DNA of 17,206 bases from SURF-13 sp041695325 (lineage in GTDB: Bacteria > Pseudomonadota > Gammaproteobacteria > SURF-13): contig JBGFRC010000017.1 of NCBI GenBank assembly GCA_041695325.1, positions 1 to 17,206 on the forward strand, read 5' to 3'. A model generated the notes under the pieces. The model saw only the letters and a list, made by a program, of their open reading frames with translations, was not told the origin of the DNA and made no database searches. Both the position numbers and the translations under genes were made by a program. Below, one piece after another: positions 1-7,312 of the stretch; positions within the stretch are counted from its first letter, which is position 1; every line of letters begins with the position of its first letter.

Positions 1-114
1 TCAAAGTATCACTTTCCCATGTATCTTAAGGAAATCGAGTACCGCTACAACCACCGTAAAGAGAACCTCTTTAAACACTTTATTAAATTCTATTTTGGTT
101 ACGTTTCGCCCTAA
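1..114 (+). CDS. IS1595-family transposase, C-terminal end only (5' cut by window)
   Basis: An open frame enters from the left edge and stops at TAA 112-114, leaving 37 residues. The text has YHFPMYLKEIEYRYNHRKEN followed by a short basic and aromatic tail ending YVSP. This resembles the C-terminus of IS1595/ISXO2-type DDE transposases, where a YL.E.E.RYN.R block follows the catalytic core; the catalytic residues themselves lie outside the window. The stretch is clearly AT-rich against the GC-rich DNA that follows, which suggests a transferred element. No terminal inverted repeat is recognisable after the stop, because the next gene's stop codon begins at the very next base. Family assignment rests on this short tail only. 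Confidence 0.7.
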   Translation, partial: SKYHFPMYLKEIEYRYNHRKENLFKHFIKFYFGYVSP

Positions 115-408
115 TTACCTTTTTGCCAGCGTCTCGCGAGCGCTAAGCTCCTCTTCGAACGCCGGTTGGTAGGCGCTGATGTCGAGCTTACCCTCGGAGT
201 AACGATCCCGGATCCAGTTTGCGCGCGCCAGGCCGTAACCCAGCCATGCCGCAAGGACATCGTCCGAGGGTTCATCCTCCAGGGCCTTGTCATAAACAAC
301 AATGGTCTTGAAGGGGGGCGGCTGTTTTTCATCCGCCGAGGCTGGCTCAATGTTTAATCCGGAGACGAAAAACAAGCAGGTTACAAATAATCTTAAAATG
401 CCTTTCAT
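115..408 (-). CDS. Small secreted protein of unknown function
   Basis: The product has 97 residues. The start at 408 is chosen over an upstream in-frame Met at 456 because AGGGGG sits just before it and the protein then begins with a classic signal peptide: K2, R6, a hydrophobic run from about residue 4 to 19, and a likely cleavage after ASA near residue 25. The mature part is about 70 residues, acidic at first (KALEDEPSDD), then an amphipathic stretch with LAAWLGYGLARANWIRDRY and a charged C-terminus. No family is recognised. It should be exported to the periplasm or beyond. Its stop (TAA on minus, 117-115) touches the stop of the transposase, so the native 3' end may have been trimmed by the insertion. 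A palindrome at 464-494 overlaps a possible promoter. Confidence 0.7.
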   Translation of the reverse strand: MKGILRLFVTCLFFVSGLNIEPASADEKQPPPFKTIVVYDKALEDEPSDDVLAAWLGYGLARANWIRDRYSEGKLDISAYQPAFEEELSARETLAKR

Positions 409-463
409 TTTTGCCCCCTTGTGCAGGATTTTGCCAGGATGCGACCTGAGGCGCACCCCGAGT

Positions 464-494
464 GATTAAAGGTAAACCCAGTTTACCTTTAATC
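464..494. repeat. Perfect palindrome, 14-bp arms with a 3-bp centre
   Basis: Left arm GATTAAAGGTAAAC (464-477), centre CCA (478-480) and exact reverse-complement right arm (481-494). It is AT-rich in a GC-rich region and lies 56 bp upstream of the minus-strand start at 408. Read on the minus strand it contains TTTAAT (470-465), a 5/6 match to a -10 box, with TTAAAG 16 bp before it as a weak -35. That makes an operator over a promoter one reading. Other readings are an htpG terminator (no T-run follows) or the end of a mobile element. The symmetry is certain; the role is inference. Confidence 0.6.
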
Positions 495-552
495 GTGAGC
501 GGGCGGTAGCCGCGACCGCATAAACCGCCGCGCTGCAGCCGGCCGTATATGC

Positions 553-2436
<1,884 letters not shown>

Positions 2437-2475
2437 GGTGAGGCTGCTCCTGTTGCAATACGGAAAAATTATAAC

Positions 2476-2503
2476 GTATGGGCACAAGCAGCGCCGTTTC
2501 AAG
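2476..2503 (-). promoter_or_regulatory. Sigma32 (heat-shock) promoter of htpG
   Basis: Read on the minus strand: CTTGAAA (2503-2497), 14 bp, CCCATAC (2482-2476). The known sigma32 consensus is CTTGAAA, 13-15 bp, CCCCATNT, so the -35 is exact and the -10 is nearly so. The predicted start near 2469 gives a leader of about 33 nt to the htpG ATG. A TATAAT (2473-2468) lies just downstream but has no matching -35 at normal spacing. Confidence 0.85.
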
Positions 2504-2507
2504 CGTT

Positions 2508-2536
2508 TTGCCATGTGGGCCGGAAACAGGTAAGCT
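2508..2536 (+). promoter_or_regulatory. Possible sigma70 promoter of the sulfurtransferase gene
   Basis: TTGCCA (2508-2513, 5/6 to the -35 consensus), a 17-bp spacer, then TAAGCT (2531-2536, 3/6 to the -10 consensus). It is the best pair found in the short gap before the gene. The -10 is poor, so this is a tentative call. Confidence 0.3.
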
Positions 2537-2562
2537 TTACGCAAAAAACAGGAGTGTGTTTC

Positions 2563-3372
2563 ATGCCCTTGCCGTTGATACTCGAACCCGCCGTGCTGGA
2601 GCAACATCTGCACGACGCCGGGATATTGATTGTGGATTTATGCAGGCCGGAGGCGTACGCGCGCGGCCATGTCCCCGGCGCGGTGCATCTGGAATACGCG
2701 CAAATCGTCTCGGCCAGGCCTCCGGTGATGGGGCTGTTGCCGGATAGCGCGCAGTTAAGCCGGGTGTTGTCGGGCATAGGGCTTACGCCCGAGCGTCACG
2801 TCGTGGCCTATGATGACGAGGGCGGCGGCAAGGCGTGCCGCCTGCTATGGACGCTGGACGTGATCGGCCACGATCGTTTTTCGCTGTTGAACGGCGGTCT
2901 GCGCGCGTGGGCGGCGGAAAACCGCCCGCTCAGCGGCGAGCATGGCGCGGCCAAAATCAGCAACTATCAGGTGGGACGGCTTAACGAGGGCGCGCGGGCG
3001 GACAAGGACTATATTCTCGCGCATCTCAATGACCCCAAGGTGGCGCTGCTGGACGCGCGCACCCCGGGCGAGTACCGCGGCGCGGACAAACGCGCCGCGC
3101 GCGGCGGCCACATTCCCGGCGCGGTGAACATGGACTGGACGCTGGCGATAGACGAGCAGAATCACACGCGCCTGAAGCCGGAGGCGGCCTTACGCACGCA
3201 GCTTGCGGCCTTGGGTGTGACGCCGGACAAGGAGATCATCACCTATTGCCAGACGCACCATCGTTCCTCGCACACCTATATCGTGCTCAAGGCGCTGGGG
3301 TTTCCACGCGTCAAAGGCTACCCCGGCGCGTGGTCGGAGTGGGGCAACGATCCCGGTATGCCGATTGAGTAG
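2563..3372 (+). CDS. Two-domain sulfurtransferase (rhodanese, thiosulfate/3-mercaptopyruvate type)
   Basis: 269 residues, the usual size for tandem-rhodanese sulfurtransferases, which move sulfane sulfur from thiosulfate or mercaptopyruvate to a thiophilic acceptor through a cysteine persulfide. The start at 2563 has AGGAG 8 bp upstream. The N-terminal domain (about 5-125) has IVDLCRPEAYARGHVPGA but its active-loop position reads YDDEGGGK without cysteine, as expected for the structural domain. The C-terminal domain (about 145-268) has LLDARTPGEYRG, HIPGAVNMDW and the catalytic loop CQTHHRSS with Cys229 and Arg234. The loop differs from the CRxGxx[RT] forms that help separate thiosulfate from mercaptopyruvate enzymes, so substrate is left open. 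It is divergent from htpG and convergent with thpR, with only 4 bp between the stop codons. Confidence 0.92.
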   Translation: MPLPLILEPAVLEQHLHDAGILIVDLCRPEAYARGHVPGAVHLEYAQIVSARPPVMGLLPDSAQLSRVLSGIGLTPERHVVAYDDEGGGKACRLLWTLDVIGHDRFSLLNGGLRAWAAENRPLSGEHGAAKISNYQVGRLNEGARADKDYILAHLNDPKVALLDARTPGEYRGADKRAARGGHIPGAVNMDWTLAIDEQNHTRLKPEAALRTQLAALGVTPDKEIITYCQTHHRSSHTYIVLKALGFPRVKGYPGAWSEWGNDPGMPIE

Positions 3373-3376
3373 AGCC

Positions 3377-3901
3377 TTACTGCAAATTCCAGCGGCGTAA
3401 TTCAACGTAGCGCACGCCCTGCGGCGTGGATTGTGATTCCATCAGGGAGAAACTGCGCGCCTCCCACTGAAGCGGCGCAACAGGCCCTCCCTTCAAGGCC
3501 CGCACCTTGCGCATCAAAGTGATATGCGGCGCGTAGGGGCGCGTATCCACGGGGAAGCCGGAGCGGGCGGCAATCCCATTGAGCTCGGCGACCAGCGCGA
3601 TCAGTTCCGGCGGGGCCGCCGTCGCCCCCAGCCACACGATGCGCGGTTTGGGCCAATAGCCGAGCTGATCCAGCGTGAGGGTAAAGGCGGCGGCTTGCAG
3701 ATGATCGCAAGCGCGCTCTATCTCCTGCCGCGTCGCAGCATCCGTGCTGCCAAGAAACACCAGGGTGAGATGCAGATTGCCGGGCGCGACCGGCGCGCCG
3801 TTTATGGCCAACCCGCTGCATAGCTTGATGAGCCGTTCGTGCAGCGTTGCGTCTGGCAGCAGCGCGAAAAACAAACGCTGTGTAACCGGCCTTTCATTCA
3901 T
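3377..3901 (-). CDS. thpR: RNA 2',3'-cyclic phosphodiesterase (2H family, LigT-like)
   Basis: 174 residues. This family opens 2',3'-cyclic phosphates on RNA and was first seen as a 2'-5' RNA ligase. Both hallmark HxTx motifs are present: HLTL at 44-47 and HITL at 126-129. The family N-terminus RLFFALLP (9-16) and the RPYAPHIT context are also present. The start at 3901 lies inside the last codons of pncC (8-nt overlap, ATGAATGA), so translation is probably coupled to pncC; longer starts would run further into pncC. The closing WNLQ tail is of normal length. Confidence 0.93.
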   Translation of the reverse strand: MNERPVTQRLFFALLPDATLHERLIKLCSGLAINGAPVAPGNLHLTLVFLGSTDAATRQEIERACDHLQAAAFTLTLDQLGYWPKPRIVWLGATAAPPELIALVAELNGIAARSGFPVDTRPYAPHITLMRKVRALKGGPVAPLQWEARSFSLMESQSTPQGVRYVELRRWNLQ

Positions 3902-4400
3902 CTGAAGCCAGAAAATCCAGCATGCCCTGCAAGGCCGATTGCACCGCGGCGCGGCGTACCGCGTCGCGGTCACCGTTAAAATGTTCGGTGCGGCTTTGCG
4001 TTTCCCGCCCCTTACCGGCCCAGGCGAGGCACACCGTGCCGACGGGTTTTCCCGGCGTGCCGCCGGAAGGCCCCGCCACCCCGCTCACCGCCAGGCTCAC
4101 CTGCGCGTGGCTGTGGGTGAGCGCGCCCTCGGCCATCGCGCGCACGGTTGGTTCGCTCACCGCGCCATGTGTTTCAAGCGCGGCGGCGGGCACACGCAGC
4201 ATTTCATGTTTGGCGAGATTGGTATAAGTAACAAAGCCGCGCTCAAACCACTCCGAGCTTCCAGGGATGGAAGTCAGCATTTGCGCGATGTAGCCGCCGG
4301 TGCAAGATTCGGCGCAGGCAAGCATCACGCCGCGCTTCTTCAACAGAGCGCCGGTTTGTCGCGCGAGACTGCTGAGTGTTGAATCGTCCGGGGTGCTCAT
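3894..4400 (-). CDS. pncC: Nicotinamide-nucleotide amidohydrolase PncC (CinA C-terminal domain family)
   Basis: 168 residues, a stand-alone CinA C-terminal domain. The enzyme deamidates NMN to NaMN and so recycles the NMN made by NAD-dependent DNA ligase. Motifs: AESCTGG (30-36), PGSSEWFERGFVTYTN (46-61), then AK (63-64), and VSGVAGPSGGTPGKPVGTV (105-123). The start at 4400 fits the family N-terminus, but no Shine-Dalgarno precedes it; the upstream bases read CCTCC. An in-frame TTG at 4460 has GGGGAGGG close by and would add 20 residues not typical of the family. The gene overlaps thpR and is likely transcribed with it. Confidence 0.93.
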   Translation of the reverse strand: MSTPDDSTLSSLARQTGALLKKRGVMLACAESCTGGYIAQMLTSIPGSSEWFERGFVTYTNLAKHEMLRVPAAALETHGAVSEPTVRAMAEGALTHSHAQVSLAVSGVAGPSGGTPGKPVGTVCLAWAGKGRETQSRTEHFNGDRDAVRRAAVQSALQGMLDFLASDE

Positions 4401-4500
4401 TTGGAGGTATAGAAAGCCGCTGGATATAGGCGGGGCACACGCGGCTTGCTGACACGGCAACGCCCTCCCCGCGGACGCGTATCAGCTACAGAACGGGGCA

Positions 4501-4530
4501 CGCCGGCCGGCAGGATACCGCCAGCCGGCG
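4501..4530 (-). terminator. GC-rich hairpin after the small lipoprotein gene
   Basis: Arms CGCCGGCCGGC (4501-4511) and GCCAGCCGGCG (4520-4530) pair over 11 bp, with one U-G wobble when read as minus-strand RNA, around an 8-nt loop. It lies 9 nt after the lipoprotein stop. No U-run follows on the minus strand, so it may be a weak or Rho-assisted terminator, an RNA stabiliser, or an attenuator before pncC. Confidence 0.4.
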
Positions 4531-4538
4531 CTGCAAAA

Positions 4539-4694
4539 CTACTCGCTTGATCCGCCCGCAGTATCGCCGCCGCCTTCAGCGGGCTGCTCTGCGGCTTCGT
4601 CACCAGCTGGCGCAGTGGCCTCTTTCTTTTCGCACGCGGCGAGACCCACGGCGATTACCAAAGCGCTCAACAACATCAGGACTTTTTTGCTCAT
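4539..4694 (-). CDS. Small lipoprotein of unknown function (51 residues)
   Basis: The start at 4694 has AAGGAG 8 bp upstream. The product begins MSKK, has a hydrophobic run (residues 5-20) and a lipobox GLAAC with Cys21, so it should be lipidated and anchored by its N-terminus. The mature 31 residues are low complexity, rich in E, A, P and G (EKKEATAPAGDEAAEQPAEG), with no cysteines or aromatics: a flexible acidic tail. Small lipoproteins of this look are common in proteobacteria and have no assigned function. The gap to pncC is 138 bp and holds a GC-rich hairpin, so the two are probably separate units. Longer in-frame starts exist but lose the signal. Confidence 0.8.
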   Translation of the reverse strand: MSKKVLMLLSALVIAVGLAACEKKEATAPAGDEAAEQPAEGGGDTAGGSSE

Positions 4695-4739
4695 TGAATT
4701 ACTCCTTGCGTGGTTTAGGAAGGCGTGCTGCCGGAAAAA

Positions 4740-4767
4740 ATCTAACACGTTCAGATGACGCTATCAA
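4740..4767 (-). promoter_or_regulatory. Possible promoter of the small lipoprotein gene
   Basis: On the minus strand: TTGATA (4767-4762, 5/6 to -35), a 16-bp spacer, TTAGAT (4745-4740, 3/6 to -10). It sits 45 bp upstream of the start at 4694. The -10 is weak. Confidence 0.3.
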
Positions 4768-4966
4768 GCACCTAAATGTTTCCCGCTTACACCCCGGGGT
4801 TTGCTATAAACAGCCCCTTGGTGGCGCGACCGGCTTCGGCGTATCATCACGCAGGCGGCAAAAACGCCCGTCACCCGGCAAGGGCCTGCTTGGTCAAATA
4901 TTTGGCAAAAATGCCCCTCCCTTACGTAACTGATTGTTTTACAAAAAAATATAAATGCATAAGAGT

Positions 4967-4983
4967 TGGCACAGTTTTGGCAC
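4967..4983 (+). promoter_or_regulatory. Sigma54-type -24/-12 promoter of the diguanylate cyclase gene
   Basis: TGGCAC (4967-4972) is followed by TTGGCAC (4977-4983). The -24 GG (4968-4969) and the -12 GC (4980-4981) are exactly 12 bp apart, as sigma54 requires. Against TGGCACG-N4-TTGCW only two positions differ. The predicted start near 4992 gives a leader of about 26 nt. The CAAATATTTG palindrome about 65 bp upstream could be an activator site; that is inference. Confidence 0.6.
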
Positions 4984-5018
4984 GTATTTAACCACGGATT
5001 ATTTTTAGAAACAGCACA

Positions 5019-5939
5019 ATGGCAACATTATTACAGCAGACGAAAATGGTTGACCTGAAACGGGCGACCCAGGACGCGCGCACGCGCGGCCGCGCCTACG
5101 GCAGTGTGCCGGGCGCGCACAGGGCGGCGCCGAAGATCACCGCCATGCTGCAAACCACCCTGGACGTGGTCAAGGTCATCGAACTGTTCGCGCAAGAAGC
5201 GCGCGCCAGCGTGCCGTTTGACGCCGTCTCCTATGAGAACAGGGCGCGCGACATTGTTCTGAATCTGGGCCAGGCCGCGCGCCACAGGTGCAGCTACAGG
5301 CTGGTGCTGGCCGGCGTAGAGCTGGGCCAGCTTGTCTTTACGCGCAAAAGCCGCTTCAGCGCGGCGGAAGCGGGTGTGCTTGAAGATTTGCTGTGCAGCC
5401 TGCTCTACCCGCTGCGTAACGCCCTGCTGTATCATGAAGCGCTCAAGGCGGCGTTCATGTGCCCCCTCACCGGCGTGAACAATCGTACCACCATGGGCGC
5501 CGCATTCAGCCGCGAAATTGAAATGGCGCGCCGTCACGCCTTGCCGTTGTCGCTTATCATTCTGGATATAGATCACTTCAAGCTCATCAACGACAAATAC
5601 GGCCACGCCGCGGGCGACAGTGTGATCAGGCAGCTCGCGCGAACCGTGATGAGCTGCATCCGCAACACCGACATGCTGTTCCGTTACGGCGGCGAGGAGT
5701 TCACCGTGCTGCTCAGCAATACCGCGCCGGGCGGCGCCGTGCTGCTGGCCGAGCGCATCCGGCGCGCGGTGGAAAAGACCGCTTGCATTTACAACGACAT
5801 CACCATTCCGGTCACCGTGAGCCTCGGTGTCGCTTTCTTCAAAGAAGGCGACACCGAGGCCAGTCTGTTCGAACGCGCCGACAACGCGCTTTATCAGGCC
5901 AAATACGAGGGGCGCAACTGCGCCAGGCTCGGCGGGTGA
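5019..5939 (+). CDS. Diguanylate cyclase, GAF-like sensor plus GGDEF domain
   Basis: 306 residues, soluble, with no membrane segment. It makes cyclic di-GMP from two GTP. The GGDEF domain (about 145-305) has the entry motif CPLTGVNNR (148-156), the metal and substrate loop DIDHFKLINDKYGH (183-196) and the active loop GGEEF (224-228). The product-inhibition I-site RxxD is present as R215-D218, five residues before GGEEF, so feedback by c-di-GMP is expected. Residues 41-140 look like a divergent GAF domain (EARASVPFDAVSYEN, YRLVLAGVELGQLVFTRK), ligand unknown. No strong ribosome site precedes the ATG at 5019; an in-frame Met at 5046 is possible. A sigma54-type promoter lies upstream. Confidence 0.92.
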   Translation: MATLLQQTKMVDLKRATQDARTRGRAYGSVPGAHRAAPKITAMLQTTLDVVKVIELFAQEARASVPFDAVSYENRARDIVLNLGQAARHRCSYRLVLAGVELGQLVFTRKSRFSAAEAGVLEDLLCSLLYPLRNALLYHEALKAAFMCPLTGVNNRTTMGAAFSREIEMARRHALPLSLIILDIDHFKLINDKYGHAAGDSVIRQLARTVMSCIRNTDMLFRYGGEEFTVLLSNTAPGGAVLLAERIRRAVEKTACIYNDITIPVTVSLGVAFFKEGDTEASLFERADNALYQAKYEGRNCARLGG

Positions 5940-5962
5940 GCTTGAGGGAAAGCCTGAATTAT

Positions 5963-5977
5963 CCGGGATTTACCCGG
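5963..5977. terminator. Small hairpin between convergent genes
   Basis: CCGGG (5963-5967), loop ATTTA, CCCGG (5973-5977), in the 40-bp gap between the diguanylate cyclase stop and the yggX stop. The stem is only 5 bp and the T-runs are poor, so terminator function is doubtful. Confidence 0.25.
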
Positions 5978-5979
5978 CC

Positions 5980-6252
5980 TCATTTGGCAGGCGGCACGTA
6001 ACCGGAGGGCTTGGCCGAGCCCTCGCCAAAAAAGTATTTTTCCATCTCCTGCTCCAGGAACCGGCGCGCTTTCGGATCCATCATGTTGAGGCGGTATTCG
6101 TTGATCAGCATGGTCTGGTGTTTTACCCACCCCTGCCACGCCTCGGCGCTGACGTTTTCATAGATCCGTTTACCCAGATCGCCCGGATACGGCGGGGCTT
6201 TCAGCCCTTCGGCCTCGCGGCCGAGTTTGACGCAGTTGACCATTCGTGTCAT
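5980..6252 (-). CDS. yggX: YggX family Fe(II)-trafficking / oxidative-damage protection protein
   Basis: 90 residues, the family size. YggX is a small cytosolic protein linked to protection of iron-sulfur clusters and to iron trafficking. The conserved pattern is visible: an N-terminal Cys in MVNCVKLGREAEGL, PYPGDLGKRIYENVS, EAWQGWVKHQTMLINEYRLNMMDP and FLEQEMEKYFF. The start at 6252 has AGGGAG upstream and aligns with the family's MSR-type start. It follows mutY and its first 83 nt lie inside the mutY frame. This pairing is common in gammaproteobacteria and makes sense because MutY carries a 4Fe-4S cluster and both act against oxidative damage. Confidence 0.95.
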   Translation of the reverse strand: MTRMVNCVKLGREAEGLKAPPYPGDLGKRIYENVSAEAWQGWVKHQTMLINEYRLNMMDPKARRFLEQEMEKYFFGEGSAKPSGYVPPAK

Positions 6253-7312
6253 GAAGCTCCCTGTAAGCAAGTTGTGACAATAAATTCTTCACCGGCGCGG
6301 GCAGACCAAGCGCGCCGAACGAGATCATGTTATACCAAACCCGGTGGCCGGGCTCCATCACCGCGCGTGCTTCGTTCACCCGCCCCTGTACCGGCGTGAT
6401 GTCAAGATGAAAATGGCTGAAGCTGTGACGCAGCGGCGGCCAAAATTTCACTGCGTCCATCTTACAGCCCAGATACTTACGGCACCACTGCCTGATTTGC
6501 GCGGCGGAGGTTTGGTCGCATTCCGGCAGGCTCCACAACCCGCCCCAGACGCCGCTCGGTGGACGCTGCTCCAGCAACACCTCGCCGCGGGCGTTTTGCA
6601 GCAAGAGGAAGGCGGCGCAGCGCACCGGCAAAGTCTTGCGCGGCCTGGGCGCGGGATAATCCGTTTCGCGCCCCGCGCCATGCGCCGCGCAGCCCTCGCG
6701 TAATGGACATTGCCCGCACGCGGGCCGCGCGCGCGTGCATACGGTCGCGCCGAGGTCCATGACGGCCTGGGTGTAGTCGCGCACGCGCCGCATGGGCGTA
6801 TGCGCTTCGGCGTGCGCCCATAACCGTTGTTCAACGCGCTTGTCTCCGGGCCGGCCGGCGATGGCGTGATAGCGCGCCAGCACGCGCTTGACGTTGCCGT
6901 CCAGTATGGTGTGACACTCGCCGTGAGACAGCGCCAGTATGGCCGCCGCGGTGGAACGCCCGACGCCGGGTAGTTGTTGCAAGGTTTCAACGTCGCGCGG
7001 CAGCTCGCCTTGGTGCTGATCGTGGATCAGGCGCGCGGCGCGGTGCAAGTTGCGCGCGCGCGCGTAGTAACCCAGCCCGGACCAGAGGTGCAGCACTTCG
7101 TCCAGTGCGGCCGCAGCGAGCGAGCGCACATCGGGGAAGCGCTGCATGAAGCGCAGGTAGTAAGGAATGACGGTGCTTACCTGGGTCTGTTGCAGCATGA
7201 TTTCGGACACCCACACCCGGTACGGCGTGGGTTCATGTTGCCAAGGTAAATCCTTGCGCCCGTTGTGATCAAACCAACGCAGCAAACGAGTGCTGAAACG
7301 GTGAGCGGGCAT
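6170..7312 (-). CDS. mutY: Adenine DNA glycosylase MutY
   Basis: 380 residues. It removes adenine mispaired with 8-oxoguanine. Catalytic Glu37 (SEIMLQQTQV) and Asp138 (ILDGNVKRVLARY) are in place, with the helix-hairpin-helix LPGVGRSTAAAI (114-125). The 4Fe-4S cluster cysteines 192, 199, 202 and 208 have the C-x6-C-x2-C-x5-C spacing of E. coli MutY. The C-terminal NUDIX-like domain (about 230-345) includes HSFSHFHLDI for 8-oxoG recognition. Family proteins usually end near residue 350 (LPAPVKNLLSQL here); this one has about 30 more residues, rich in Arg and Gly, encoded across the start of yggX. The ATG follows the asmA stop with no gap (TAAATG) and has no Shine-Dalgarno, which suggests translational coupling. 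Confidence 0.95.
   Translation of the reverse strand: MPAHRFSTRLLRWFDHNGRKDLPWQHEPTPYRVWVSEIMLQQTQVSTVIPYYLRFMQRFPDVRSLAAAALDEVLHLWSGLGYYARARNLHRAARLIHDQHQGELPRDVETLQQLPGVGRSTAAAILALSHGECHTILDGNVKRVLARYHAIAGRPGDKRVEQRLWAHAEAHTPMRRVRDYTQAVMDLGATVCTRARPACGQCPLREGCAAHGAGRETDYPAPRPRKTLPVRCAAFLLLQNARGEVLLEQRPPSGVWGGLWSLPECDQTSAAQIRQWCRKYLGCKMDAVKFWPPLRHSFSHFHLDITPVQGRVNEARAVMEPGHRVWYNMISFGALGLPAPVKNLLSQLAYRELHDTNGQLRQTRPRGRRAESPAVSGRSG

Larger units (their letters stand above)
4695..5018. other. 324-bp intergenic region between the divergent lipoprotein and diguanylate cyclase genes
   Basis: No convincing gene is seen; a 71-codon open frame on the plus strand (4776-4991) has no ribosome site and no recognisable content. 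The region holds the possible lipoprotein promoter (4740-4767), a lone TATAAA (4805-4810) without a -35, a 10-bp palindrome CAAATATTTG (4895-4904), and the sigma54-type element at 4967-4983. The last 100 bp are AT-rich, typical of a regulatory region. Confidence 0.6.

Noticed and set aside
502..529. GGCGGT...ACCGCC stem with an alternative GCGGT...ACCGC pairing after htpG, considered as a terminator or switch
   Set aside because: The stems are short and no T-run follows on the minus strand; GC-rich DNA gives such pairs often.
4776..4991. 71-codon plus-strand open frame before the diguanylate cyclase
   Set aside because: No ribosome site and no recognisable domain; it overlaps the sigma54-type promoter.
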